DNA of 64,000 bases from a marine gamma proteobacterium HTCC2148 (GTDB lineage Bacteria; Pseudomonadota; Gammaproteobacteria; Pseudomonadales; Halieaceae). Position numbers and translations under genes: made by a program. This document shows, in pieces, positions 9,293-18,546 of this stretch. The stretch spans positions 193,782 to 257,781 of the forward strand of contig DS999223.1 of NCBI GenBank assembly GCA_000156295.1. Direction: 5' to 3'. Each line of letters opens with the position of its first letter. The first letter of the stretch is position 1. Below the pieces are notes generated by a model. It saw nothing but the letters and a program-made list of their open reading frames with translations, did no database searches and was not told the DNA's origin.

Positions 9293-10057
9293 ATGGATGT
9301 GGACATGGAAAACCCCGTCATTACATTATCGCTAGAGCAGCTGGCGCTCACCTTTATTCCCGTTGTTATTACTTTGGCGATCTTGCTGCGTTGGTCTTAT
9401 GGCGTTGGTAGAGCAACGTATGCATTGGGTCGTATGGTGATCCAGTTGATGGCGATCGGCTATGTACTGGCGTGGATATTTCAAGCGAACAACGGACTGC
9501 TTATCCTCATGGTGTTGTCTATTATGCTGTGTTCGGCAACTTGGATTGCCGTGGGTACAGTTAGCGAGCATAGACGTCACCTGCTGCAAGCGGCATTTTT
9601 GTCGATGTTGCTGGGCGGCGGCCTGACCTTACTCCTGATTACTCAGGTGGCGTTACAGATTGAGCCTTGGTATTTACCGCAATACCTGGTCCCGTTGGCA
9701 GGTATGGTCTTTGCCAATGCCATGACCGCGGTGAGTCTGGCAGCGGAACGGCTTTACAGTGAGCTGGGACACCAGGTTGCCTGGGAAGAGGCTCGAAGTA
9801 AAGCCTATCATGCGGCAATGATACCGGTGATTAATTCGCTGCTAGCCGTTGGGCTGGTCTCACTGCCGGGAATGATGACGGGGCAGATTCTCTCTGGTGT
9901 CTCGCCACTGGTGGCGTCGCGCTATCAGATCATGGTGATGTGTATGATTTTTGCTTCGGCAGGCATATCGACAGCTGTATTCTTAGTTCTTTGCAAGGCA
10001 AAAGTCCTGGCAACACAGTTAGCGCTCGTCAATGACTCGACCGCGGTAAACCGCTGA
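9293..10057 (+). CDS. fetB: FetB-like (UPF0014/YbbM) inner-membrane permease
   Basis: A 254-residue protein with about seven hydrophobic segments and the family hallmark around residues 180-210 (IPVINSLLAVGLVSLPGMM, then TGQILSGVSP). E. coli FetB pairs with the ATPase FetA to export iron and ease oxidative stress. No FetA-like ATPase gene is adjacent here, so a partner must be elsewhere or the permease is an orphan. ATG 9305 (MENPVITL) is an alternative start; neither site has a strong ribosome-binding sequence. The gene begins 76 bp after the broken TonB receptor, which could have imported iron, but that link is only positional. Confidence 0.8.
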   Translation: MDVDMENPVITLSLEQLALTFIPVVITLAILLRWSYGVGRATYALGRMVIQLMAIGYVLAWIFQANNGLLILMVLSIMLCSATWIAVGTVSEHRRHLLQAAFLSMLLGGGLTLLLITQVALQIEPWYLPQYLVPLAGMVFANAMTAVSLAAERLYSELGHQVAWEEARSKAYHAAMIPVINSLLAVGLVSLPGMMTGQILSGVSPLVASRYQIMVMCMIFASAGISTAVFLVLCKAKVLATQLALVNDSTAVNR

Positions 10058-10158
10058 TGGCACCAGATGGGGAGCCTGCTGAAAGAAAACCGTGGAAGCA
10101 GTATAGTTAGCGGAGTGAGTTGCGTTTACGTTTTTTAGAATGATTTGGAATCGAGAAG

Positions 10159-10980
10159 ATGGTTAAAAAGATCCTATTAAGTATAGCTGGCTGCCTTGTA
10201 CTGTTGGTTATCGGTTTCAATATTTGGGGTGCATTAACCCTGGGAAAACATACACCTGCGGAAGCTGCGAAAAGAAACGCCAATGCCAACGAGGTCGTCA
10301 TGGTGTTTGGTGGGACAGGTTCGGTTGGCGACGCGTTGCTTAAAGCGGCAATGATTGATACCGAGGTTAAGCAAATTTACGCAGTAACTCGACGGCTTTC
10401 GTCGAGGCTGGAACAGGGGCAAGCTTCAGGTCGGGTAGAGGTAATAATGCTAGAGGACTTCACCGACTACAGTGAAATGAGCGATATTCTTGCTCAGGTC
10501 AATACAGTGATGTGGGGCCTCGGTACAACTTCTATCGGCATGGATCCTGAGTTATATCGAAAGATTCACGTAGATTTTCCGATTGCTTTCGTTACCGAAT
10601 GGTTGTCTGCGCGAACGGAAGCGCCCATGAGTTTCCACTATGTGACAGGGATGGGAACCGGTGAAGAGGAGGATGCGCAATGGGCAAAAGACAAGGGCAG
10701 TGCCGAGCGCAGAGTGGCTGAAATGGCAAAAGGTACTGGCTTGAGAACTTTTGGTCATCGGTCCGCCTGGATACGACCGACCGAAGAAAACGCAAATTTT
10801 GCGACTTATCTGCTCGAGCGGCTGCTGCAGCCTGGCTACCTGGTCATCACCGGCGTCGATCTTGGTCGGGCCATGTTTGAGATCAGTGCACGCTCCGACG
10901 AGTTGCCCAACGGCGCATTGATCGATAACAAAGATGCCATTGAATATGCGGCGGCATATCGAAGCTATCAGGGAATATAG
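10159..10980 (+). CDS. Membrane-anchored atypical SDR / NAD(P)-binding protein
   Basis: 273 residues. An N-terminal hydrophobic helix (residues 5-27) anchors or targets the protein, followed by a Rossmann domain with GGTGSVG at 51-57. The later part resembles NmrA/atypical SDRs: VTRRLSSRLEQG after the second strand suggests NADP(H) binding, and FHYVTGMGTG replaces the usual catalytic strand. The classical YxxxK is not evident, so redox catalysis is doubtful and a cofactor-sensing or binding role is possible. It stands alone between fetB and a convergent DUF1232 gene. Function not recognised beyond the fold. Confidence 0.7.
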   Translation: MVKKILLSIAGCLVLLVIGFNIWGALTLGKHTPAEAAKRNANANEVVMVFGGTGSVGDALLKAAMIDTEVKQIYAVTRRLSSRLEQGQASGRVEVIMLEDFTDYSEMSDILAQVNTVMWGLGTTSIGMDPELYRKIHVDFPIAFVTEWLSARTEAPMSFHYVTGMGTGEEEDAQWAKDKGSAERRVAEMAKGTGLRTFGHRSAWIRPTEENANFATYLLERLLQPGYLVITGVDLGRAMFEISARSDELPNGALIDNKDAIEYAAAYRSYQGI

Positions 10981-11036
10981 ATCGGCAGTTCCCAGCGAGT
11001 AAAACCTCAAAGCTATAACGTCACTTTGCCTTTATC

Positions 11037-11396
11037 TCAGTCGCTCGAGCTGTCTTCCCCGAACCATGCATGCAATTTATCTGCGGTTTTGCCCCTCACA
11101 TCATCGTTGATGTAGGTAGCGACGGCGGCCAGGGCAAGCGCTAACACGCCGAGGTCGTCGGCATAGCCCACCGCAGGGGTGAAGTCGGCAATGGCATCTA
11201 TTGGCACAATAAAATAGCCCAGAGCACCCGCGATAGTCGCTTTGGCCCAGGCGGGCGCCTTTTCCTCCTGCATGGCGTAATACAGCAGCAATGCTTTTTC
11301 TACTACCTCGCGACCGGCGGCCTTGGCGTAGCGCTTGAGTTTGTCCCAAAATCCGTTTTCGCTGAATGCTTCTTCATATTCATTTTGATCGCTCAT
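11037..11396 (-). CDS. DUF1232 (YkvA-type) small membrane protein
   Basis: About 119 residues from ATG 11396; a longer reading frame reaches into the upstream gene but MSDQNEYEEAFSENGF is the likelier start, 4 bp after the upstream stop. The hydrophobic core, LGYFIVPIDAIADFTP followed by YADDLGVLALALAAV, is the signature of DUF1232/YkvA proteins. These are small membrane-associated proteins of unknown molecular function, sometimes linked to membrane stress or cation tolerance. The 5-bp gap makes it the second gene of an operon with the WYL regulator, suggesting that regulator controls it. Confidence 0.8.
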   Translation of the reverse strand: MSDQNEYEEAFSENGFWDKLKRYAKAAGREVVEKALLLYYAMQEEKAPAWAKATIAGALGYFIVPIDAIADFTPAVGYADDLGVLALALAAVATYINDDVRGKTADKLHAWFGEDSSSD

Positions 11397-11400
11397 CAGT

Positions 11401-12276
11401 TCACCCAAATAGCCAAGGTTCAAGTTCATCCCGATTGGCTACGATGATTTGCTGCGCCATGGGGTCTGCAAGTTGCTCGCGGGGATTTACGTGCAATAGC
11501 TTAAGCGCATAGGAGACGAGTTTGCCACGGGTGGTGATGCACAGGGCGCCGCCTTGCATCCCGTAGTCAATTTCTATCACTTCTTGCTGCGCAGACGTGA
11601 GCCGGGGGTCCGGCGTGATGCGGATAGTAACTTCTGTATTGTACTCAGTGTCATCAGCGGCGCCATGCTCAGATTCGTCCATGATGTCGGGTGTGTCCCT
11701 GAAGCGACTCAGCACGAAGTCCCTGTATTCCTGATTTTTTTCGCACCAGGCACGTACGTGCCATCGCAGTCCGGTGTAAACAAGGGTATGAGGAACGATG
11801 ATGCGACCCTCCCGGTCCGGATGGTTGAGTGACACGTAATCGCAGTCCAGTCGTTTCTGTTGCCTTGCAGCCTGCATGATGGGCCTCAGCACATCTGGCT
11901 TAACGTCGCGCACGGGATGGCTCAGAACTTCTGCGTTACTGACGTTTAGGGCCAGTGATTCAAACACGTTCATTAGCTCGTTATTGCGCGCCATCAGGTG
12001 CAGGTATTCGTCTGCAAGGCCCTGGGTGACCTGGGGCTGGAATTGGCCGGTTGGTTTATAGCCTTTCAGGTACTTATCGTACTCCAGGTTGCCTATTCCT
12101 ACCTCACGGAGGTAATTGTTGATATCTTTGCTGGCCTGTTGACGCCCAATACCAAAGGTATCGCACAGGTGGCGGGTAGTGAGCCTGCCTTCCCATAGAG
12201 CAATAGTTTCGATATATCGGTAACGTAGCAGTAAGTCCCAGCGAAAGGGCCATTTGGGTTGGGTATTCCCGCTCAT
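11401..12276 (-). CDS. WYL-domain transcriptional regulator, BrxR/CapW-like architecture
   Basis: About 291 residues. ATG 12276 is preferred over ATG 12282 because AGG sits at a better distance. The N-terminal winged helix (RWDLLLRYRYIETIALWEGRLTT... then QQASKDINNYLRE and NLEYDKYLKGY) matches the layout of BrxR and CapW, ligand-sensing repressors found beside phage-defence systems. The central WYL domain spans about residues 125-200 (CDYVSLN, LRWHVRAWCE), and a WCX-like C-terminal region follows. WYL domains are thought to sense nucleic-acid or nucleotide signals. No BREX or CBASS genes lie in this window; its only operon partner is the DUF1232 gene. TGTACA occurs twice upstream (12286-12291, 12329-12334), a possible but unproven operator pair. 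Confidence 0.8.
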   Translation of the reverse strand: MSGNTQPKWPFRWDLLLRYRYIETIALWEGRLTTRHLCDTFGIGRQQASKDINNYLREVGIGNLEYDKYLKGYKPTGQFQPQVTQGLADEYLHLMARNNELMNVFESLALNVSNAEVLSHPVRDVKPDVLRPIMQAARQQKRLDCDYVSLNHPDREGRIIVPHTLVYTGLRWHVRAWCEKNQEYRDFVLSRFRDTPDIMDESEHGAADDTEYNTEVTIRITPDPRLTSAQQEVIEIDYGMQGGALCITTRGKLVSYALKLLHVNPREQLADPMAQQIIVANRDELEPWLFG

Positions 12277-12387
12277 GATCATGCCTGTACAAAACGATGA
12301 CCCAGTATATGACGGCCTGTATCGGAAGTGTACATGTCGTGGCCGACGTCTTGAGGGTAAGCTTTATATTTTACGGAGGTACTTTCA

Positions 12388-13782
12388 TTGTTTAGCCACA
12401 GACTTTTGACCCTGGCGCTGACACTTCTCTTTAACCTGCAAGCACTTGCCCAGACGATTAGCCCTCAGCTTGAGGCGCGTGCGGCTCTGCTCGCGAGCCA
12501 AGCTGAGCAAAGCAATCTTGGATATTCCATTGTTGAGTCTCTTACTACTGAGGTGGGGCCCCGGTTAGCGGGTACCGAGGCCGAGGAACGAGCCAGAAAC
12601 TGGGCGGTGGCGAAGTTTGAGTCCATGGGTTTTGCCAATGTACGCGTGGAAACCTTTGCCCTGCCGGTATGGGAGCGAGGTGTGGAGTGGGCGCAAATAA
12701 CTGCACCTTACCCGCAGCCGCTGGTCGTTACTGCGCTGGGTGGCAGTATTTCTACGGGGCCAGATGGAGTGGAAGGTGAATTGGCGTCCTTTCCTTCGCT
12801 TAACGCCCTGGCCATTGCGCCCGCCGAAACAGTAAAGGGAAAAATTATTTTGGTTGATGAAGTCATGACCAGAACTCAGGATGGCTCCGGTTACAGTGTC
12901 GCTGCAGCCAAACGTCGCCAAGCGGCCTATATCGCAGAAGAAAAGGGTGCCCTTGCGGCGTTGATTCGTTCTGTGGGTACCAGCAGTCATCGTTTTGCCC
13001 ATACTGGCCAAATGCGCCGCGTAACGGAAGTGGGTGAGCCGCAGGGCGTGCCCGCCGCGGCAATATCAGCGCCTGACGCCGATCAGCTGCAACGTATTCT
13101 TGCAGCGCACTCGTCTCTTAGGTTGCGGTTGGTGTTGACGCCAGAGCGACGACCCGCGGGAGTCTCTGGCAATGTCATTGCCGAGATTCCAGGTCGAGAA
13201 GCACCGGATGAAATCGTATTAATCGGGGCGCACCTGGATTCCTGGGATCTGGGCACAGGTGCTGTAGATGATGGCGCAGGCGTCGGCATCGTGATGGCAG
13301 CTGCAAAGGCGGTAATGGACGCAATGCCAAATGGCCCGCGCCGCACCATTAGAGTGGTTTTATTTGGCGCAGAAGAGGTAGGCCTGGTCGGTGGTAAGGC
13401 TTATGCAGAGTCTTACGCGAACGAGTTGGCTAATCATATTGTGGCGTCTGAGTCCGATTTTGGTGCCGGGCGTATTTGGCGATTTAATACCGGAGTTGTC
13501 GAAGACAAGGTGCAGGTAGCGCAAGCACTGGGCAGTGTGGTGCGCTCAATGGGCGCTGGGCCAGGTAGCAACGCGGCCACTGGCGGTCCTGATATGAAGT
13601 ATTTACGAGAAGCGGGTGTCCCTGTGGTTGGCTTGGAGCAAAATGGCTGGGATTATTTTGACCTGCATCACACCCCCAACGATACTCTGGACAAAATTGA
13701 TCCTCAGGATCTGGCTCAAAACGTTGCTGCCTGGACATCTTTTATCTACCTGGCGGCAAATTCTGAGGATAGCTATCGTTAA
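12388..13782 (+). CDS. Secreted M28-family metallopeptidase (carboxypeptidase Q-like)
   Basis: 464 residues from TTG 12388, supported by GGAGGT seven bases upstream and by a signal peptide directly after it (residues 1-22, ending LQALAQ). The zinc-peptidase core is present: H282 and D284 in IGAHLDSWD, D294/D295 in AVDDGAG, the E329-E330 pair in LFGAEEVG, D357 in SESDFGAG and H428 in DYFDLHHTPND. An inserted protease-associated-type region lies between about residues 115 and 260. The enzyme should remove amino acids or dipeptides outside the cytoplasm using two zinc ions. It diverges from the WYL gene. Its TAA overlaps the stop of the convergent hydrolase by 4 bp (TTAA). Confidence 0.88.
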   Translation: MFSHRLLTLALTLLFNLQALAQTISPQLEARAALLASQAEQSNLGYSIVESLTTEVGPRLAGTEAEERARNWAVAKFESMGFANVRVETFALPVWERGVEWAQITAPYPQPLVVTALGGSISTGPDGVEGELASFPSLNALAIAPAETVKGKIILVDEVMTRTQDGSGYSVAAAKRRQAAYIAEEKGALAALIRSVGTSSHRFAHTGQMRRVTEVGEPQGVPAAAISAPDADQLQRILAAHSSLRLRLVLTPERRPAGVSGNVIAEIPGREAPDEIVLIGAHLDSWDLGTGAVDDGAGVGIVMAAAKAVMDAMPNGPRRTIRVVLFGAEEVGLVGGKAYAESYANELANHIVASESDFGAGRIWRFNTGVVEDKVQVAQALGSVVRSMGAGPGSNAATGGPDMKYLREAGVPVVGLEQNGWDYFDLHHTPNDTLDKIDPQDLAQNVAAWTSFIYLAANSEDSYR

Positions 13783-14702
13783 GGTGGCAATGCCATGAAG
13801 GCAAAAATTTGCTCTAACACCAAGTCTGGGAAAAGTATATATCCTGTGACGTGACTGCCCCAGCGGCCCCGCCATTCCAATTCTGGCGCAGCTTCTCTGC
13901 TCACCGGCGGCGCTTCCCAATATTGGATTGCCGGGTTTTCTGCGGCGAGTTCTCGAGCATAAGCCGCTCGTGTGACCGGGTCGCCCGGATCCTGAATTAA
14001 TAAGATTGGCTGACGCAGTCGAGCCGCAATAGCGCCGGCTTGTTGGTCACCGCCCGGCATGCCGTGCCAGGCCGCTGCAGCCCAGGCAGAAGCTTTGAAC
14101 AGTGCGGGTGGAATTCCTGTCTCTACCCAAGCGCTTTGAACAATAACGTCTGCAGTGTTCAGCACGGGGTCTAGCAGTATTAATCCATCTACCGACACGC
14201 CGCTATTCGCAGCGTGAATTAGGGTCGCGCCACCCATAGATATGCCCATTGCATAAAGCGGTATGTCGGGTGCTTTTTCTCGTGTCCAGTCGATCAAGGC
14301 CAGCGCATCCCACATTTCTGTGCGTCCAAACTGCAAACCTTTATCGTCACTCTGGGAATCTCCATGGTTGCGCAGATCAACTACCGCTACGGAGATTCCT
14401 TGGGCAACCATTGCTGCATAAAACTCCAGAGACTTGAAAAAATCACTGTGGCGGTTGGATCCCCCACCGTGGATAAACACAAGATTCGCGCGGGGTATGC
14501 GAGCGGGCATCCACCAGCCCTCTAGCGTGAGCTTCTCATTGACTGTTGTCAGGGTGAAAGATTCAAAATCCAATCCCACGGACGCCGGTGTCTCAGTGAT
14601 GGGGTAGGGCGGGAGAAAGCGCATCTCATTAGGTATGAAATACAGCAGGAGCCAGGTGATAATTGCGAAGATGATGGCGCAGGTAAGGAACAGCTTTTTC
14701 AT
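13779..14702 (-). CDS. Membrane-anchored alpha/beta hydrolase
   Basis: 307 residues. An N-terminal helix (residues 4-22) is an uncleaved anchor or signal. The fold motifs are HGGG at 78-81 (oxyanion side), the nucleophile S155 in GISMGG, a candidate acid in QDPGDPVT and a candidate His in GSHVTGY near the end. The pattern is that of BEM46/YfhR-like serine hydrolases, which sit at membranes and act on esters or lipids of unknown identity. It converges with the M28 peptidase gene and shares stop-codon bases with it. Confidence 0.83.
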   Translation of the reverse strand: MKKLFLTCAIIFAIITWLLLYFIPNEMRFLPPYPITETPASVGLDFESFTLTTVNEKLTLEGWWMPARIPRANLVFIHGGGSNRHSDFFKSLEFYAAMVAQGISVAVVDLRNHGDSQSDDKGLQFGRTEMWDALALIDWTREKAPDIPLYAMGISMGGATLIHAANSGVSVDGLILLDPVLNTADVIVQSAWVETGIPPALFKASAWAAAAWHGMPGGDQQAGAIAARLRQPILLIQDPGDPVTRAAYARELAAENPAIQYWEAPPVSREAAPELEWRGRWGSHVTGYILFPDLVLEQIFAFMALPP

Positions 14703-14818
14703 AGGTATTCGATAAATGACAAAGTATTTGCTAGACCGAGGCAGAGAACAGGCAGACTATTAGGTCTGCCTCAGTATAATGCGTCTCTGTTCCTTTTAAA
14801 GTTTATTAAGCCTGTAAT

Positions 14819-16186
14819 GTGCACTACCTCTCTTTAACAACGCTACGGGAACTACTCCGTCTGTCCATACCCATGGTGATTTCCCAGGGTGCCTTTGCGT
14901 TCATGGTTTTCACAGATCGCTGGTTTATGTCACAGATTGATTCGGTGCACATTGCGGCGGCCATGGGTGGTGCCGTGGCGTCCTTTTTTTGTATGTCATT
15001 GTTCATTGGACTGATTAGTTACGGTAACGCGATGGTGGCGCAGTACCACGGCGCGGGAATGATGTCGCGCTGCCCGAAGGTTGTGACCCAGGGTGTGATA
15101 ATTGCCACCAGCGCATTACCCTTGCTAGCAATTATCGGTTATTCAGTAGGGCAGATCTTTCCTCACCTGGGGCACGATCCCAAGCAGGTTCCGCTGGAGC
15201 AAGTTTATTTTTATACGCTCATGGGAGGCAGTTTCTTTCAACTGTTAAAGGCATGCCTGGCATCTTACTTCGTCGGTATTGGTCGTACCCGGGTGGTGAT
15301 GGCGGGATACATATGCGGTGTTTGTCTCAATATCCCCCTCAGCTGGGTGCTCATTTTTGGCCACTTCGGTTTGCCCGAACTGGGTATTATCGGGGCGGCA
15401 TTGGGCACCGTCGCCGCACAGTTTGTTACCATATTATTGCTTCTTTTTTTCTACCTGGCCCGAGCTCATCGTTTACATTTTTCTGTGGGGGAATCCTGGG
15501 TTTTTGACCGCAGCGTAATGCGACGTTACCTTCGGCTGGGTGGGCCCTCTGCGTTAGAAAGCTTTATGAATACCGCGACGTTCAATGTTTTTCTGCTGAT
15601 GTTCCAAGGCTACGGTGTGGTACAAGGCGCAGCGATGTCAATTGTATTTAACTGGGACATGCTGTCATTCGTGCCGATGATGGGCCTGAATATCGGCGTG
15701 ATGACGTTGATTGGCCGCTTTGTAGGCGCTGGGGATATGCAGCGCGCTAATCAGGTGATTTCCTCAGGACTGATACTCTCTCTTAGCTATTCCAGCATCC
15801 TCGCCCTGCTGTTTTTGATCTTTCGGACGGAACTGGTCGAGGTGTTTTCGACGGGAGATGAGTACTTCGCTGAAATTAGTACTCTGGCATCGACCATGAT
15901 GCTGGGGCTCGTTACCTACATGCTGGCCGATGCAGTCATTTTGATATCGGGCGGTGTGTTGCGGGGGGCTGGCGACACTCGCTGGATAATGTTCACGTCT
16001 ACTTCGCTACACTGGTTTATGTTGATAGTTCAGTACTTTGTTATCGTGCAATGGGATATGGACCCCCTGGTGTCGTGGTGGGTGTTTGTCATTATGCTTT
16101 TGAGTCTCGCCGTATGTTATGCCACGCGTTTATATCGCGGCCGGTGGCGCCAACCAGAGCGATTAGCTCGGGTTATGCAGGATTGA
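14819..16186 (+). CDS. MATE-family multidrug efflux transporter
   Basis: 455 residues, about 12 predicted membrane helices, starting at GTG 14819 (VHYLSLTTLRELLRLSIPM). The N-terminal helix pattern LSIPMVISQGAFAFM and FTDRWFMSQ, and the second-half repeat beginning LRLGGPSALESFMNTA, are typical of MATE antiporters, which expel cationic drugs or metabolites using Na+ or H+ gradients. An overlapping ATG at 14817 is in another frame and ends after six codons, so it is not the start. No strong ribosome site is visible. It converges with the acyltransferase gene. Confidence 0.88.
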   Translation: MHYLSLTTLRELLRLSIPMVISQGAFAFMVFTDRWFMSQIDSVHIAAAMGGAVASFFCMSLFIGLISYGNAMVAQYHGAGMMSRCPKVVTQGVIIATSALPLLAIIGYSVGQIFPHLGHDPKQVPLEQVYFYTLMGGSFFQLLKACLASYFVGIGRTRVVMAGYICGVCLNIPLSWVLIFGHFGLPELGIIGAALGTVAAQFVTILLLLFFYLARAHRLHFSVGESWVFDRSVMRRYLRLGGPSALESFMNTATFNVFLLMFQGYGVVQGAAMSIVFNWDMLSFVPMMGLNIGVMTLIGRFVGAGDMQRANQVISSGLILSLSYSSILALLFLIFRTELVEVFSTGDEYFAEISTLASTMMLGLVTYMLADAVILISGGVLRGAGDTRWIMFTSTSLHWFMLIVQYFVIVQWDMDPLVSWWVFVIMLLSLAVCYATRLYRGRWRQPERLARVMQD

Positions 16187-16201
16187 ATACGGGCGTAGGC
16201 G

Positions 16202-17101
16202 CTAGATCGTTAACAGGCGCCGCAGGAACCCGTCACGTCCTCGATTTTGAGCGCGAGTGAATAGTAACTCAGCCAGTTGAATCTCTATCTGTTCAGCCAC
16301 CTGGTCTCGAATTTTCTGCTGTTGTTTTTTGGTAGGGGTTTTGCCTTTGTACTGGGACAGGTCTACAGGTTCACCCAGTCCGATATAGCAACGCTGAGGT
16401 TTAGGAAACAGGGAGCCAAGTGCGCCCAATGGAATAGGAGGTAGTATGTCTGAACGAGTGTCTTCATTCAGTACGCCCAGGCGTTGCAAAAGCTGGCCTA
16501 TCCGCGAGTCAGGTATGTCTTCCCCTTCCATCAGATGACCGTAAAATTCGTCCGGACCAACAAGGCCAACCGGCATAATGGTGTAGCCATGTCTCGCCGC
16601 TAATTTGACGAAGCCATAGCGTTCCTTCCATTGCAGTTCGTACATATCGCGAGTGGGTTTAACCGCCTCGTGAGCTCCCCCTGGAAAGACCAACAAGTCC
16701 TGGCCATCCTCCATCATGGCGGCGCACACTTCTGGGTGCCCCATTACGCCGCCCGCAGCCATGACGACTTTGCTAACTCTGTCATTGCTAAATAAAAATT
16801 TGTCACCCAAACCTCGTGGGAAGCGGTTAAGTTCGCGCATGAATACCGGCCCAAGAACCCATCCATCTAGCGCAAACAGAGAGTGGTTGCCCACAAACAG
16901 GCAGGGTTTTTCCGGTAGGTTTTCAGTGCCTATGACCACCGGGTTAAAAATGGCCTTGATAATGCGATAGCTGAGCTCCAGGTGCAGACCCTGCGGCTCA
17001 TCGGTAGCTAGCGCACGCTGGATGTGGCGCTCCAGCGCCTCTGTCTCTCCTAGCGGTTGGTTGTCTTTGTCGAACATTGCCATGGCGTGTGTCTTCGTCA
17101 C
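16202..17101 (-). CDS. 1-acyl-glycerol-3-phosphate-type acyltransferase (TMEM68-like)
   Basis: Up to 299 residues from GTG 17101; ATG 17083 and 17077 are alternative starts. The acyltransferase motif I appears as GNHSLFALDG with H73 and D79, that is H-x5-D instead of the common H-x4-D, as in the TMEM68/diacylglycerol acyltransferase-like branch. Motif III is FPGGAHE, and a PVGLVGPDEFYG segment follows. These enzymes transfer acyl groups to lysophospholipids or neutral lipids at the inner membrane face. Neighbours give no pathway. Family membership is strong; the exact acceptor is unknown. Confidence 0.83.
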   Translation of the reverse strand: MTKTHAMAMFDKDNQPLGETEALERHIQRALATDEPQGLHLELSYRIIKAIFNPVVIGTENLPEKPCLFVGNHSLFALDGWVLGPVFMRELNRFPRGLGDKFLFSNDRVSKVVMAAGGVMGHPEVCAAMMEDGQDLLVFPGGAHEAVKPTRDMYELQWKERYGFVKLAARHGYTIMPVGLVGPDEFYGHLMEGEDIPDSRIGQLLQRLGVLNEDTRSDILPPIPLGALGSLFPKPQRCYIGLGEPVDLSQYKGKTPTKKQQQKIRDQVAEQIEIQLAELLFTRAQNRGRDGFLRRLLTI

Positions 17102-17198
17102 TTAAGAGCACGCCATTATAGTCATTGTAGCTTGCAGGGCTACTTACCCTTTGCATATTGCTCTAGAATTATAAGACTGAAGGATCTGAGATCACAGA

Positions 17199-18155
17199 AT
17201 GCGCAGTTTTTTACTTATTTTGTTTATTTGTATGCCCCAATCTGCGATTACTGAGAACGAGCTTATCCGTCGGTTTGAGTTCAATTACCGATTTTTGGCA
17301 GGAGAGTTTCCCAGTCACAAAGCTGTCGATATCTATATACCAATGCCGGTTGTAAATGGGAGTCAACGCATTATGTCTACCCAGTTTCGGTCGTCATTTG
17401 CGGGGAAGGAGGGTGTGGAGTCGACCCATGGTAACCGCTACTTTCATATTCGCAGGCCGGCCAACCTCAACGGCCCCATTGATGCAGAATTCACCTGGGT
17501 CGTGGAACGAAAAATGCTAACTGACGACCCACAGGCGCTTTCTGAAAAAGATCGTCAGCGTTACCTCGCGCCTAACAACCTGGTACCAGTGGGCCATAAA
17601 ATACTGGACCCCATTCGCACAGAAATACATTCATCCCGCGCCGATCAATCAGCCATAGCTACTGCTCGAGCCATTTATGACTGGGTGGTGGAGAATATAG
17701 AGTACAAAAAAATTGGTGGTGGGTGGGGTAATGGCGACACTTTCTGGGTCAGCAATCAACGTATGGGTAACTGCACCGACTTTCATGCCCTGTTTATTTC
17801 TCTGGCGCGTTCTGAGGGTATACCAGCTCGTTTTGAAATTGGCTTTCGGATCCCATTATCGATGGCCGGAGGCAGTATTAATAACTATCATTGTTGGGCG
17901 CAATTTTACTTGCCAGAGCGAGGCTGGGTGCCGGTCGATGCTGCTGAGGCGGCCCAACACCCTGAGCTGAAGGAGATGCGCTATGGCTACCTGCCTGCTG
18001 ACAGAATTCACTTTAGTACCGGGCGAGATATTGTGCTGAGTCCCGCAGGTGAGTATCAGGCATTAAATTTTTTCATCTATCCTTACGTAGAAGTAGGGGG
18101 TGTGCCATGGAAAGTAAACCTTAAGACCGAATTTTCCTATAGGGCGTTCAATTGA
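17199..18155 (+). CDS. Exported transglutaminase-like (papain-fold) protein
   Basis: 318 residues. A short N-terminal hydrophobic stretch (residues 3-17) looks like a signal peptide, although the usual basic start is minimal. The transglutaminase core has the catalytic triad C192 (MGNCTDFHALF), H231 (NYHCWAQFY) and D247 (WVPVDAAEA). Bacterial members are cysteine proteases or amidases, often periplasmic and linked to peptide or exopolymer processing. The preceding region is an immunoglobulin-like domain. The gene is monocistronic and is followed by a long AT-rich non-coding stretch. Confidence 0.83.
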   Translation: MRSFLLILFICMPQSAITENELIRRFEFNYRFLAGEFPSHKAVDIYIPMPVVNGSQRIMSTQFRSSFAGKEGVESTHGNRYFHIRRPANLNGPIDAEFTWVVERKMLTDDPQALSEKDRQRYLAPNNLVPVGHKILDPIRTEIHSSRADQSAIATARAIYDWVVENIEYKKIGGGWGNGDTFWVSNQRMGNCTDFHALFISLARSEGIPARFEIGFRIPLSMAGGSINNYHCWAQFYLPERGWVPVDAAEAAQHPELKEMRYGYLPADRIHFSTGRDIVLSPAGEYQALNFFIYPYVEVGGVPWKVNLKTEFSYRAFN

Positions 18156-18546
18156 GAGCAGCGTGGACTGGCGCTTCACTGCTGTTATGTGAAGGTGCGG
18201 CTATTCACCGATATTGATGATAACGATCAAGTCAGATTTCAGCTGTTACCGGTCTTTTGCTAAAAAGATGTTCACAAGTATTAATACTGGTCGGTCAGTT
18301 TTGAAAAATTTGCTTTCAATGCTTGCAATAAAACTCAAAAATATGATGAAATTACGGCTTATGGTGCCCTGATCGACGTTCTCTTTGAGAATTTCGCACA
18401 CAGGGTGAATAACAGCGCTGGAAAACAGCCAGAGGCGAGTGCAATGGCAACCATGGATGGGGCGAAGTCTTCAAAGTTGGTGTCGGTGGTCTCTATAGTA
18501 TTCCTCTTCTGAATCTGGCGTTAGACCCCAATCAATCTTACAAAGT
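18156..18546 (+). other. 391-bp AT-rich gap with a possible gene remnant
   Basis: No intact gene lies here. One frame is open without a start codon from 18285 to TGA 18510-18512. It reads like ordinary protein (for example FEKFAFNACNKTQKYDEIT and ALIDVLFENFAHR), and further sensible residues (GEVFKVGVGGLYSIPLL) continue in another frame from 18461. This suggests a decayed coding sequence of unknown family. The base composition is visibly more AT-rich than the surroundings, as is the next gene. No RNA gene or terminator was recognised. Confidence 0.35.
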
